NCBI RefSeq assembly: GCF_042643165.1 | Contig: NZ_JBHRSH010000001.1 | Coordinates: 744,001-808,000 of the forward strand | Length of the DNA: 64,000 nucleotides | Origin: Hyphococcus aureus | GTDB lineage: Bacteria > Pseudomonadota > Alphaproteobacteria > Caulobacterales > Parvularculaceae | Reading direction: 5' to 3' | Shown here: positions 42,208-51,401 of the stretch, in pieces | Numbering within the stretch: position 1 is the stretch's first letter | Layout of the letters: the number at the start of each line of letters is the position of its first letter | Notes under the pieces: model-generated | The model's database searches: none | Told to the model about the DNA's origin: nothing | What the model saw: only the letters and a program-made list of their open reading frames with translations | Program-made: the position numbers and the translations under genes

Positions 42208-42316
42208 CGCGGTGCAAGGCAAGACCGGACCTTATCGATGCGTATGAAGCTGCGTCGCATGGACCTCGGGAAAAAGCCGTATATGGTTCACCTCAAAGGT
42301 CACTTGGAAGAACTCC

Positions 42317-43486
42317 ATGACTGGAATGAAGGGCGCTAAAGTTTTGAAACTGTTTTTTTGGCTCGCGTTGATTTTACTCCCCGCTCAGATGGCGCACGCT
42401 CAATCTATTCGTGACGGCATCAGCTTTTACACCCTGGAGGATGTGAGGACCGGAACGGTTGAGAAGTGCCCGTTAATTCCCGGCGAAATCGGCATGAAGA
42501 TCTATCATCAAAAAAACGGGACGCCTCCGCTTTCCGAAGCTGAATATCGAACCCTCGCCGGAGACGCTGAATTTTTTGCGCTTCAGGGCGATCATCAATT
42601 CTACAGCCGCAAGACAAATGGAATTGTCCCGATGATGGAGGCCTATGTCATTCTGCTGGGATACGACCTCACTGATCCCACAATCTACCAAAACCCGGAC
42701 TTCATGGCGAAACTGCAAAGTTTCACTCCCGACAAAATGCCGGGCGATATTCCTGTTCTTTGCGGCGACGGAGAAATTGAAAGAACCACAGCTATCCGGG
42801 AGGCGAGAGAACGCGCGGAGCGAGAAGCGGCGCGCGCTGAATATGAGAAAAATTGCAAGCTGTGCAAATTGCCGGGCGGGCATTATCTGGAAGCGATCTA
42901 CGCTGGCGACTTTAAAACTCAGGACAAGCTGGCGAAAAATTACCTCTACCAGGTCGCCGTCATGGGCGGCGGCGACGCCATGGCGATTGGCGTGTTGATC
43001 AACAGCCTCGGAGGGCAGGGAAATAACTTCACCTATCTCGAAGATGTCATCGGCTATTATATGCTGGCGACATCGCGCAAGTGGAACGGCAACCCGAAAT
43101 GTTACCCCTCGGGCGCGCATAAGGTGACGTTCACCACAACCTACCCTGACCAGGTTTATGAAACGGTTGGCGGCGTTTATCTGGGCCGCGACGAGGGCTA
43201 CACCAACACAACCGCTTATTCCGTTGCACCTGTTTTGAAAGCCGCTTGCGATAAAATCTGCAACAAAAATGGCGGAATCCTGCTGACCGCGCGGCTGGCG
43301 CAAGGCTCCAGTGAAAAAATGGCGGCGCTGGAAGTTTATAAAGGCGTCGATCAAATGCTGGCGCAGCATTCTTGCGAAAGCGAAGTTGTAAAGCAGTTTG
43401 AGAATAATCTCGCGGCCTTGTGGGATGAGGAAAAAAGCCAGCCCGCAAGTGTGAGGCGAAACACGATTAGCGGCTATTTTGACTGA
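42317..43486 (+). CDS. Secreted cysteine-containing protein, unknown
   Basis: 389 aa. A signal peptide ends near residue 28 (AHAQ). There are about ten cysteines, including a CxxC (Cys180 and Cys183) after a charged helix (156-178), and a pair ACDKIC near the end. No family recognised. GGAAG lies 8 nt before the ATG at 42317. It stands alone. Confidence 0.75.
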   Translation: MTGMKGAKVLKLFFWLALILLPAQMAHAQSIRDGISFYTLEDVRTGTVEKCPLIPGEIGMKIYHQKNGTPPLSEAEYRTLAGDAEFFALQGDHQFYSRKTNGIVPMMEAYVILLGYDLTDPTIYQNPDFMAKLQSFTPDKMPGDIPVLCGDGEIERTTAIREARERAEREAARAEYEKNCKLCKLPGGHYLEAIYAGDFKTQDKLAKNYLYQVAVMGGGDAMAIGVLINSLGGQGNNFTYLEDVIGYYMLATSRKWNGNPKCYPSGAHKVTFTTTYPDQVYETVGGVYLGRDEGYTNTTAYSVAPVLKAACDKICNKNGGILLTARLAQGSSEKMAALEVYKGVDQMLAQHSCESEVVKQFENNLAALWDEEKSQPASVRRNTISGYFD

Positions 43487-43591
43487 GCACGCTAGCGCAA
43501 TGAAAAACCCGCGCCGCAACGCCTTTAAGGGTCCGTATAGAGAATAAAAACAGCCGTGCCGACATTAGGTGATGATGACAGGAGAGCGCAA

Positions 43592-44803
43592 ATGAGCGAA
43601 CAACCGCGCGGACCGCTTTCGGGGGTGCGCATTCTTGACCTGACGCGAGTGCTCGCCGGGCCTTATTGCACCACCCTGTTGTGGGAGCTTGGCGCCGATG
43701 TTCTGAAGATCGAAATGCCGGGCCATGGCGACGACACCCGCGCCTTTCCGCCTTTTCAGAATGGCGAAAGCGTCTATTTCGCGAGCATCAATCGCGGCAA
43801 GCGGTCGCTGGCGCTCGATCTGAAAAATGAAGGGGATCGAAAAGTCTTCGATGGCCTGCTCGAACGCGCTGACGTGCTGGTGGAAAATTTCCGGCCCGGA
43901 ACCATGGAGCGTCTCGGCTATGGCTATGATGCGGTGAAAGAAAAGTTTCCCGACGTTATTTACGGGGCGATCTCCGGCTTTGGAAACACCGGGCCTTATC
44001 GCGATCTTCCCGCTTACGATCTGATCGTTCAGTCCCTGGGCGGGATGATTTCCATCAACGGCCCGGAAGGCTCTGGCGGCTATCGGCTCGGCATTTCCCT
44101 TGGCGATCTTGCCGCGGGAACATTCGCCGCGCTCGCGATTTCCTCGGCGCTTTATGAGCGCCGCGCCTCAGGACAGGGGCGTTTTATCGATATCGCCATG
44201 CTTGACGTGCAAACGATGCTTCTCGAAAGTGCGCTGGTGCGCCAGTTCGCTACCGGCGAGTCGCAAAAACCCACGGGCTCGCGCCATCCGGTGATTACGC
44301 CGTTTGATGTTTTTCAGGCGAAAGACGGCCCTATCGCCGTCGCCTGCGCCAATGATCATCTTTTCAACGAGCTTTGCGACGCCATCGGCGCACCTGCGCT
44401 GAAAGAAGATCCGCACTACAACAATCTGTTTGCGCGCTACGCCAATCAGCCGGCGTTGAAAATCGAGCTTGAAAAAGTGCTGGCGGCCGACACGGTTGCG
44501 GGCTGGGTTGAAAAATTGCGCCCTCTCGGCATTCCCGTGGCGCCGATCCACACCATGGCCGACGTCGTCAACGATCCACAATTAAAAGCGCGCAACATGT
44601 TCGTCGAAGTCGACGATGCGGAAATGGGCAAACTCAAAATGGCGGGCAGCGCATTCAAGATTTCCGGCTATGAACAATCGCCGACACGTCCACCCGCGCC
44701 CAATCTCGACGAAGCCCGCGCTGACGTGATGAAAGAGCTGTCCCTGCCGCACGAAGAAAAACGCGAACGCGTGAAACAGGACCCGAAAGAACCGCTTTGG
44801 TGA
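43592..44803 (+). CDS. CaiB/BaiF-family CoA-transferase
   Basis: 403 aa. It begins PLSGVRILDLTRVLAGPYCT, the family signature, and has ENFRPGTMERLGYGYD and GRFIDIAMLDVQ, where the Asp in the last motif is the catalytic residue in family III CoA-transferases. It moves CoA between carboxylic acids. AGGAGA lies 7 nt before the ATG at 43592. The acids are unknown. Confidence 0.93.
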   Translation: MSEQPRGPLSGVRILDLTRVLAGPYCTTLLWELGADVLKIEMPGHGDDTRAFPPFQNGESVYFASINRGKRSLALDLKNEGDRKVFDGLLERADVLVENFRPGTMERLGYGYDAVKEKFPDVIYGAISGFGNTGPYRDLPAYDLIVQSLGGMISINGPEGSGGYRLGISLGDLAAGTFAALAISSALYERRASGQGRFIDIAMLDVQTMLLESALVRQFATGESQKPTGSRHPVITPFDVFQAKDGPIAVACANDHLFNELCDAIGAPALKEDPHYNNLFARYANQPALKIELEKVLAADTVAGWVEKLRPLGIPVAPIHTMADVVNDPQLKARNMFVEVDDAEMGKLKMAGSAFKISGYEQSPTRPPAPNLDEARADVMKELSLPHEEKRERVKQDPKEPLW

Positions 44804-44851
44804 ATTCGATAATACCTTAGGCCTCCCGAATCACAGAGTAACGAGCAAGAA

Positions 44852-44891
44852 GTCCCCACCGCAAAGAGGGACCCTGGCCTTCACCAAGGCC
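44852..44891. terminator. Inverted repeats between convergent genes
   Basis: GTCCC/GGGAC (44852-44856 and 44868-44872) and GGCCTT/AAGGCC (44876-44881 and 44886-44891) lie between the CoA-transferase stop and the stop of the minus-strand gene. On the minus strand the first stem is followed by TTCTT, a weak terminator for that gene. Confidence 0.35.
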
Positions 44892-44920
44892 CCTGCTCCA
44901 CGGCGCCTCCCCAAGAGGAG

Positions 44921-45541
44921 TTAGTTAATGTCCTCAAATTCTACCGGTTCAACTGCGACCTGCTGCGCAGGGGCTGTAATCTGGGCGACATAACCCGGAC
45001 GGCTCTCGATTTCCGCACGGCGCATCTTTTCGCGACCTGAGGCGATTAGTTCATTGCCAGTGCGCACAGCCGATTGACCGTTGGCGATATCGAGTTGCGC
45101 ATCTTTCAGGTTCGATTGAGCTTTCTCGACACGCTCAAAAGCGTCTTTCCAATCGTCGGCGGCTTTTTTCAGCGCCTTTATTTCCGTCTCGACCGCAGCG
45201 GGTGTCGCCGCGCCGCCAAAGCCAGCGACCAGGCGAATATAGGCGGCGCGCTGTTCGTCGGAAATCGCAATTACTTTTGCGAGTTTCTCGGTCGCTTTGC
45301 GCTCATCCTTCTGGCCCTTGCGGATTAGCTTTTCGCCGTCCTCGATCTGGGCGAGGCCCGTCATTTCGTGGCGGCGGCCGTCGACCCACAGCGCTGCCAA
45401 CTCATTTGCGTTTTCCGCCTGACCGGCGGAGACGGCGAGTGGCGCAACAATCTCTTTCGGCTTGCCTGCTTCAGCGCCAGTAGCACCTAAAGAGCTCAGC
45501 GCCAAAATCGCGGCGGCAGTGACAAACAGTTCTTTTTTCAT
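44921..45541 (-). CDS. Secreted coiled-coil protein, unknown
   Basis: 206 aa. A signal peptide ends near residue 26. Residues 60-180 are charged and heptad-like (DGEKLIRKGQKDERKATEKL; FERVEKAQSNLKDAQLDIAN), predicting a long helix or coiled coil, without cysteines. No family recognised. AAAGGA lies upstream. It diverges from the LysR gene. Confidence 0.75.
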   Translation of the reverse strand: MKKELFVTAAAILALSSLGATGAEAGKPKEIVAPLAVSAGQAENANELAALWVDGRRHEMTGLAQIEDGEKLIRKGQKDERKATEKLAKVIAISDEQRAAYIRLVAGFGGAATPAAVETEIKALKKAADDWKDAFERVEKAQSNLKDAQLDIANGQSAVRTGNELIASGREKMRRAEIESRPGYVAQITAPAQQVAVEPVEFEDIN

Positions 45542-45603
45542 GGCGTAGTCCTTTCATGCAGCGCGGGTTAAAGGCCCGCTGACGCAAACATCGTGACTTC
45601 ACA

Positions 45604-45630
45604 TATATTTTGCAAACGAATATAATTGCA
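45604..45630. promoter_or_regulatory. Candidate LysR operator
   Basis: TATATT (45604-45609) mirrors AATATA (45619-45624), and TGCAA (45611-45615) mirrors TTGCA (45626-45630), in the space between two divergent genes, one of which is LysR-type. LysR proteins often bind interrupted AT-rich dyads of this kind near their own promoter. Confidence 0.45.
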
Positions 45631-45667
45631 TGATAGTATCGGTTTTTTCATATTATGGATTGCGCCG

Positions 45668-46543
45668 ATGGACATCACCGCCGCCAAGACCTTTCTCGCC
45701 GTCATAGAAGGCGGCAATTTCGTCGCCGCCGCCCGGCGGGTGAATGTCACCCAGTCCACAGTCAGCGCCCGGATCAAGTCGCTCGAAGAGCAGCTCGGGA
45801 AAACACTGTTCATCCGCACCAAGGCGAGTTGCGATCTCACCCCGGCCGGTCACCAGTTCCATCGCTATGCGCGCTCAATGGTCAGGGTTTGGGAGGAGGC
45901 CAAGCATCAGGTCGCAGTGCCCGACGGGTTTGAAGACACGCTCATCGTCGGCGGACAATACAGCCTGTGGAACCGCTTGCTGTTGTGGTGGGTTCCCGCA
46001 TTCAGAAAAGCGGCGCCGACTGTTGCTCTGCGCTGCGAGATCGGCATGCCGCAACGCCTGATGCGCGAAATGGCGGAAGGAGTGATGGACCTCGCCGTGA
46101 TCTATCAACCAGAGCACCGGCCGGGTATGGTTGTGCGCGAGCTGCTGAAAGATCAGCTGGTTCTGGTCAGTACGGACTTAACCATTCCGTACAAAGATAA
46201 TTATATCTATGCGGATTGGGGTGAAGGCTTTCGCACAATGCATGCAGCGGCGCATCCCGATCTGGTCACACCCGCGCTGACGCTTGATCTCGGCGCGCTC
46301 GGCATCAACATGTTATTGAATAATGGCGGTGCGGCGTATTTTCCCGAACGCATCGTCCAGCCGCATCTGGAAAACAAAATGCTGTTCCAGATCGAAGAGG
46401 CGCCGCATTTCCCCTACCCTGCTTATGTGGTGTATCAGGAAGACTTCGCCTCGCCCGCCATTATGGAGCAAGCCCTCGCAACCCTGTTTGAGATTGCAGA
46501 CCAGTCCCTCAAAGGCGATCTTCCCAAGCCATTCTGGATGTAA
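45668..46543 (+). CDS. LysR-family transcriptional regulator
   Basis: 291 aa from the ATG at 45668 (MDITAAKTFLAVIEGG), the normal family start. The winged HTH covers 1-60 (FVAAARRVNVTQSTVSARIK), and residues 90-290 form the ligand domain. Its effector is unknown. It may control itself and the divergent coiled-coil gene through the dyads between them. Confidence 0.92.
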   Translation: MDITAAKTFLAVIEGGNFVAAARRVNVTQSTVSARIKSLEEQLGKTLFIRTKASCDLTPAGHQFHRYARSMVRVWEEAKHQVAVPDGFEDTLIVGGQYSLWNRLLLWWVPAFRKAAPTVALRCEIGMPQRLMREMAEGVMDLAVIYQPEHRPGMVVRELLKDQLVLVSTDLTIPYKDNYIYADWGEGFRTMHAAAHPDLVTPALTLDLGALGINMLLNNGGAAYFPERIVQPHLENKMLFQIEEAPHFPYPAYVVYQEDFASPAIMEQALATLFEIADQSLKGDLPKPFWM

Positions 46544-46548
46544 GAATT

Positions 46549-47292
46549 TCACCGCACATAGCTTGCGCCGTTCACATCGAACGTCGCGCCGGTCGCCGAC
46601 GGGCAGGCGCCCGAGGCGCAAAACAGAATCATCTCGGCGACTTCATCAGGGCTTGCGACGCGTCCGAGGGGAATATCCCTGATCGCGTTTTTGCGGTTCT
46701 CGATATCCTGCGGCGCCATCCGCGTTTCGACCCAGCCCGGCGCAATGGCGTAAAAGAGAATATTCTCACCCGACAAAGCGCGAGCATAGGTCTTGGTCAT
46801 GGCGAGGACGGCCCCTTTCGAGGCCGCATAGGCGGCGTGATCGGGCCCGTCGCCGCGATGGCCCGCCCGGCTCGCCACATTGACGACGATCCCGCCGCCT
46901 GTCGCCCGAAAATGCGTAATGGCGGCGCGGCAGATATCCGCCGGGGCCTGGACATTGACCGCCATGGTCTGCGCCCAGCCGTCAGCCCACTCTTCCTCGC
47001 CGCCGGCCAGCGGCGTTGGAATGTAAATCCCGGCATTGTTGACGACAGCGTCGAGCCGGCCCGCCGCCTTGACGGCGCCGGCCATCACCCGGGCCCCGGC
47101 GCCGGGGGCGGACAAGTCCTCGAAAATCACCTCTCCGCCGGCGACAGCCGCCGCCTGCTCCGCCGCGTCGCTGGGGGCCGAGGCGTGGAGCAGCACCCTG
47201 GCGCCCGCCTTCTGCGCCGCCTTCGCCGTCGCCGCGCCAATGCCCCGGGAGGCCCCCGTGACCAGCACCGTCTTGTCCGTCAAATCGCTCAT
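46549..47292 (-). CDS. Short-chain dehydrogenase/reductase
   Basis: 247 aa classical SDR: TGASRGIG for cofactor binding, NNAGIY, and the catalytic YAASK. The end VNGASYVR is typical of FabG-like enzymes. Substrate unknown. It converges on the LysR gene, and diverges from yebC. Confidence 0.92.
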   Translation of the reverse strand: MSDLTDKTVLVTGASRGIGAATAKAAQKAGARVLLHASAPSDAAEQAAAVAGGEVIFEDLSAPGAGARVMAGAVKAAGRLDAVVNNAGIYIPTPLAGGEEEWADGWAQTMAVNVQAPADICRAAITHFRATGGGIVVNVASRAGHRGDGPDHAAYAASKGAVLAMTKTYARALSGENILFYAIAPGWVETRMAPQDIENRKNAIRDIPLGRVASPDEVAEMILFCASGACPSATGATFDVNGASYVR

Positions 47293-47375
47293 AAATCCTC
47301 CGCACTTGAATTTTTACACGTCCTCGGCATAACGGGCGGAAAATCAACCCCGAATTCAAGTATCATGAGGACCCC

Positions 47376-48119
47376 ATGGCAGGGCATAGCAAATGGGCGA
47401 ACATTCAGCACCGCAAAGGGCGTCAGGACGCAAAGCGCTCCAAAATGTTCTCCAAATTGTCAAAAGAGATCACCGTCGCGGCGAAAATGGGCGCGGCCGA
47501 CCCGGATTTTAATCCGCGTTTGCGCCTCGCCATTCAGGCGGCGAAGGCCCAGTCCATGCCAAAGGACAATATCGACCGCGCGATCAAGAAATCTACGGCG
47601 GATGAATCGAACTTCGAAGAGATCCGCTATGAAGGGTTCGGGCCCGCAGGCGTCGGCATTATTGTCGAGGCGCTGACCGACAACCGCAACCGCGCGGCAA
47701 GCGACATTCGCGCGACCTTTTCCAAGAATGGCGGGAATATGGGCGAGACCGGCTCGGTTTCCTTCATGTTCGACCTTGTGGGTTATATCGAATATCCGGC
47801 GGATAAAGGCTCGGAAGACGAAATGCTCGAAGCCGCTATCGAGGCGGGCGCGGAAGATGTTCAGTCTTCGGATGAAACCCATGAAATCTACTGCGCTTTC
47901 GACCAACTCGCGGAAGTCAGCTCGACGCTGGAAGAAAAGTTCGGCGAAGCTGCATCCGTCAAGCCGATGTGGCGTCCGCAAAACACAATTGACGTGGATG
48001 GCGACAAGGCCGCGACGCTGATCAAACTGATCGACGCGCTGGAAGACAATGACGACGTCCAAAACGTCTACGCCAATTTCGAGATTTCCGACGAGGAAAT
48101 GGAAAAACTGGCGAGCTAA
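47376..48119 (+). CDS. yebC: YebC/PmpR (TACO1) family protein
   Basis: 247 aa, the usual length. It opens MAGHSKWANIQHRKGRQDAK and has the family patterns FTKE-like SKEITVAAKMG and DNIDRAIKK. The family binds DNA and has recently been linked to translation of proline-rich stretches; efp, the other anti-stalling factor, lies 2.6 kb away. Confidence 0.96.
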   Translation: MAGHSKWANIQHRKGRQDAKRSKMFSKLSKEITVAAKMGAADPDFNPRLRLAIQAAKAQSMPKDNIDRAIKKSTADESNFEEIRYEGFGPAGVGIIVEALTDNRNRAASDIRATFSKNGGNMGETGSVSFMFDLVGYIEYPADKGSEDEMLEAAIEAGAEDVQSSDETHEIYCAFDQLAEVSSTLEEKFGEAASVKPMWRPQNTIDVDGDKAATLIKLIDALEDNDDVQNVYANFEISDEEMEKLAS

Positions 48120-48349
48120 GTCGCCCGGCCAGCCAAACCGCGCTTGCGGTGAAGCGATGGTTTTCGTCGATGAACCGTCTGTCTTTATTCCCCGGCGTGG
48201 CTAGGATCGTTCAGCGACATCTGTAGCGGTGCGGCTCCATGGCCGCCTGTGAAGCAAAAAAGCGCCAAATATGGCGTCCCGGGCGATCTAAGTCTTTTTA
48301 AAAGCCTGGCGTCTTATAAAAAGCCATTGTTGCGAGTTGGGGGGATGAA

Positions 48350-50593
48350 ATGCGCCAACGCGGAAAATGGCCGCTTTTACAGGCGCTGGCTGCGCTCGCC
48401 GCCATGAACGGGGCGGTCGCCGAGGCTGCTGGCGTCGCCGCGCAATCGAACGAGCTCGAACGCAACACCTCCCCCATTCGCAACTTCGCGGAATTCATCC
48501 CTTGCGTGCAGGCTGTTCGCATCGCCCATGAAGACGCTCCGATCATTGATGGCGATCTTTCCGACCCTATCTGGCGGCGGGCGACGCCGATCGAGGAATT
48601 CTATCAGGTCGAACCCGTAGAGGGCCGCGCGCCAAGCCAGCCGACCCGAGCCTATATTCTGTTCGATGACCGCAATCTCTATGTCGGCATTTACAACTAT
48701 GATGATCAGCCGGACCAGATTCGGCGATCTCAAATGAAGCGCGATCCACAACTCAGCGACGATGACGCTGTCCGCATTTATCTCGACACCTTCGGCTCCT
48801 TTCGCGACGCCTACTTTTTCGGCGTCAATCCGAATGGCGCGCGCAGCGACGCGCTAATTGAGAACAACGGATCGTTTCAGGATCAGTGGAACACTATCTG
48901 GCGCGCAAAAACGAAAGTCGTCGAGGATGGCTGGATCGCCGAATTCGCCATTCCGTTTCAGTCAATCTCCTTCGATCCCGCGCTTGAAGAATGGAATTTT
49001 CAAATTCTGCGGACCATACGCCGCAACAATGAAGAAATCCGCTGGTCGAATATCGATCGCAGCCGCCGGCGCATCGATATGACCAATCCCGGCCGTCTCG
49101 CCGGCGTGCGCGACGTGGAGAGCGGGATAGGACTGGAGGTGCAGGCCTATGTCACGGGTTCGGCGGCCTATGACTGGGAAACTGACAACACCGATTATGA
49201 TCTCAAACCCAGCGGCAACGCTTTTTACAAGATCACGCCGTCCCTTACGGGGTCCCTGACCGTAAACACCGATTTCTCTGACACCGGGCTCGATGCGCGG
49301 CAGGTGAATACCGGCCGCTTTTCACTTTTCTTTCCCGAAACCCGCGACTTCTTTCTCCAGGATGCGCAGGTATTCGAGTTCGGGGGCCGCGTCTTTCAGG
49401 ATCAGGTGAACGGCCTTCCCTTCTTTTCGCGCAATATCGGCATTGTCAGCGGCGCGCCCGTGGACCTTATCGCCGGCGCGAAACTCAGCGGCAAGCTCGG
49501 GCCCGCCAATGTCGGCGTCATTTCAACGCACACCGGCGCTTCGGAGGTCGCGGGCACCGATGGGCAATTTCTCTCCGCGGCGCGGCTTTCCGTACCCGTC
49601 CTTTCCGAATCGAAGCTTGGCGCGATCTTCACCCATGGCGACCCCACCGGCGCGGACAACAGCGCCGTCGCCGGTGCTGACTTCCAGTTCAAACGCTCCA
49701 ACGTTTTCGGCAATGGCACGCTCTATAGCGACAGCGCCTATATTCAGAGCTTCACCGGCGGCGAGAGCGACCACATGATCGCCCATGAAACCGCCTATCG
49801 CAGCCAGACATGGAACACGACACTACGCTTTCGCGATATCGGCGAGGATTACGCGCCCGAACTCGGCTTTTCCAACCGCACCGGTATTCGCCGCTATAAT
49901 GCAAACGGGTTTCGCGCTTTCCGGCCGGAGAACAGCTTCATCCGTTATGCGGAGATCGGCGGCTGGTCCAATTATATATCGGATCGTCATGGTGAACGGC
50001 TCGACCAGTATTTCGGCGCCTTCGCAGGCGGCAACAACAATCCCGGCGATGCGCTCTGGTTCAATTACGAACATGGCTTTGTGAATATACAAGAGCCCTT
50101 TCTGATCGCCGGCGAAGTGCCTGTCGCGACCGGCGATTATCGCTGGAACCAGTATGAGGTAGAATTGTCCGCGACGAACGCCCGCGCTGTCGGCGGCGGC
50201 GTCGAGGTGCGCTGGGGCGGGATTTATGACGGCGACTATCTCAGCATTGAAAACCGCTTAAGCGTGCGCCCGAACCGGTTCATCGAGCTGGCCGCCGAAT
50301 ATGAATATATCGACTTCGACATGCCCTCCGGCCAGATCGGCATCCACATCGCCTCCCTCGATTCCGTCATCGCCTTTACGCCGGACATGACCATCAAGAC
50401 CGAAGTCCAGTACGACAATATTTCGCAAGCCTTCACTTTCTTCTCCCGCTTCAGCTGGGAGCCGATCCCCGAGCGGGAGGTGTTCCTGTCTTTCGGCCAT
50501 ACCGCCCTGATTGACCGGGTGGATTTCCCTCGCGATTTCCGCTCCCAGGGCTCAAGCCTCGCCCTGCGGCTGGGCCATACATTCCGGATGTAA
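48350..50593 (+). CDS. DUF5916 outer-membrane protein with family 9 carbohydrate-binding-like domain
   Basis: 747 aa. A signal peptide is followed by a CBM9-like domain (about 55-220; IIDGDLSDPIWRRATPI, and RAYILFDDRNLYVGIYNYDD) and a large barrel-like region (240-747) with SLFFPETRDFFLQDAQVFEF, the DUF5916 hallmark, ending RLGHTFRM. The family's role is unclear; a surface or porin-like role is likely. The stretch 48120-48349 before it has a CGCC/GGCG-type hairpin and an AT-rich end but nothing firm. Confidence 0.87.
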   Translation: MRQRGKWPLLQALAALAAMNGAVAEAAGVAAQSNELERNTSPIRNFAEFIPCVQAVRIAHEDAPIIDGDLSDPIWRRATPIEEFYQVEPVEGRAPSQPTRAYILFDDRNLYVGIYNYDDQPDQIRRSQMKRDPQLSDDDAVRIYLDTFGSFRDAYFFGVNPNGARSDALIENNGSFQDQWNTIWRAKTKVVEDGWIAEFAIPFQSISFDPALEEWNFQILRTIRRNNEEIRWSNIDRSRRRIDMTNPGRLAGVRDVESGIGLEVQAYVTGSAAYDWETDNTDYDLKPSGNAFYKITPSLTGSLTVNTDFSDTGLDARQVNTGRFSLFFPETRDFFLQDAQVFEFGGRVFQDQVNGLPFFSRNIGIVSGAPVDLIAGAKLSGKLGPANVGVISTHTGASEVAGTDGQFLSAARLSVPVLSESKLGAIFTHGDPTGADNSAVAGADFQFKRSNVFGNGTLYSDSAYIQSFTGGESDHMIAHETAYRSQTWNTTLRFRDIGEDYAPELGFSNRTGIRRYNANGFRAFRPENSFIRYAEIGGWSNYISDRHGERLDQYFGAFAGGNNNPGDALWFNYEHGFVNIQEPFLIAGEVPVATGDYRWNQYEVELSATNARAVGGGVEVRWGGIYDGDYLSIENRLSVRPNRFIELAAEYEYIDFDMPSGQIGIHIASLDSVIAFTPDMTIKTEVQYDNISQAFTFFSRFSWEPIPEREVFLSFGHTALIDRVDFPRDFRSQGSSLALRLGHTFRM

Positions 50594-50676
50594 CCATCCC
50601 GCCTTGCGCAGGCCCACGGGGGCTGGTAAAGGCGCGCCTTTCCAGCGTTCATAGCCCCTTCGGCAAGGCACTCTTT

Positions 50677-51240
50677 ATGAAAATCAACGGCAACGAAATT
50701 CGCCCCGGCAATGTCATCGAACATCAGGGCGGCCTGTGGGCCGCGGTCAAGGTGAATGCGGTCAAACCCGGCAAAGGCGGCGCCTATGCGCAGGTCGAGC
50801 TGAAAAACCTGATCGACGGCCGCAAGATGAACGAGCGTTTCCGCGCATCGGAAACCGTTGAGCGTGTGCGCCTTGAGCAAAAAGACCACACCTATCTGTA
50901 CGCCGAGGGCGACATGCTGGTGTTCATGGACACTGAAAACTACGAACAGATCAATATTCCGAAAGACATGATCGGCGATCGCGCGGCGTTCCTTCAGGAC
51001 GGCATGAGCGTCATTGTCGAAATTCATGAAGAACGGCCTATCGGCGTGCAATTGCCTGAACATGTGACGCTGGAAGTGGTGGAAACCGAACCCACCGTCA
51101 AAGGCCAGACCGCGTCGTCATCCTACAAACCGGCCAAAGCCGACAACGGCCTCAGGATCATGATCCCGCCCTATATGACCGTTGGCGAGAAGATCATCGT
51201 CAACACCGAAACCCTGGAATATGTGAAGCGCGCGGACTAA
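50677..51240 (+). CDS. efp: Elongation factor P
   Basis: 187 aa. It has three OB-like domains: the KOW domain with Lys33 in the loop KPGKGGAY (the site modified in bacteria), the central domain (ERFRASETVERVRLEQKDHT), and the C-terminal domain with GEKIIVNTETLEYVKRA. EF-P relieves ribosome stalling at polyproline. No modification enzyme gene is in the window. Confidence 0.97.
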   Translation: MKINGNEIRPGNVIEHQGGLWAAVKVNAVKPGKGGAYAQVELKNLIDGRKMNERFRASETVERVRLEQKDHTYLYAEGDMLVFMDTENYEQINIPKDMIGDRAAFLQDGMSVIVEIHEERPIGVQLPEHVTLEVVETEPTVKGQTASSSYKPAKADNGLRIMIPPYMTVGEKIIVNTETLEYVKRAD

Positions 51241-51401
51241 CCGATCCGGAGCGCTCACCCTCCAATCCAATAACATTCCTGTGATCCGCGCGCCGAGCCG
51301 TGCGGATTGCGCGCCGAAGCGAAGACCCGCGCGTTGCCGCCCGGCGCGCTATATGCGCTTCTGCGTGCGGGCTGGGGCGCCTTATCAATAATCAGAGGGT
51401 G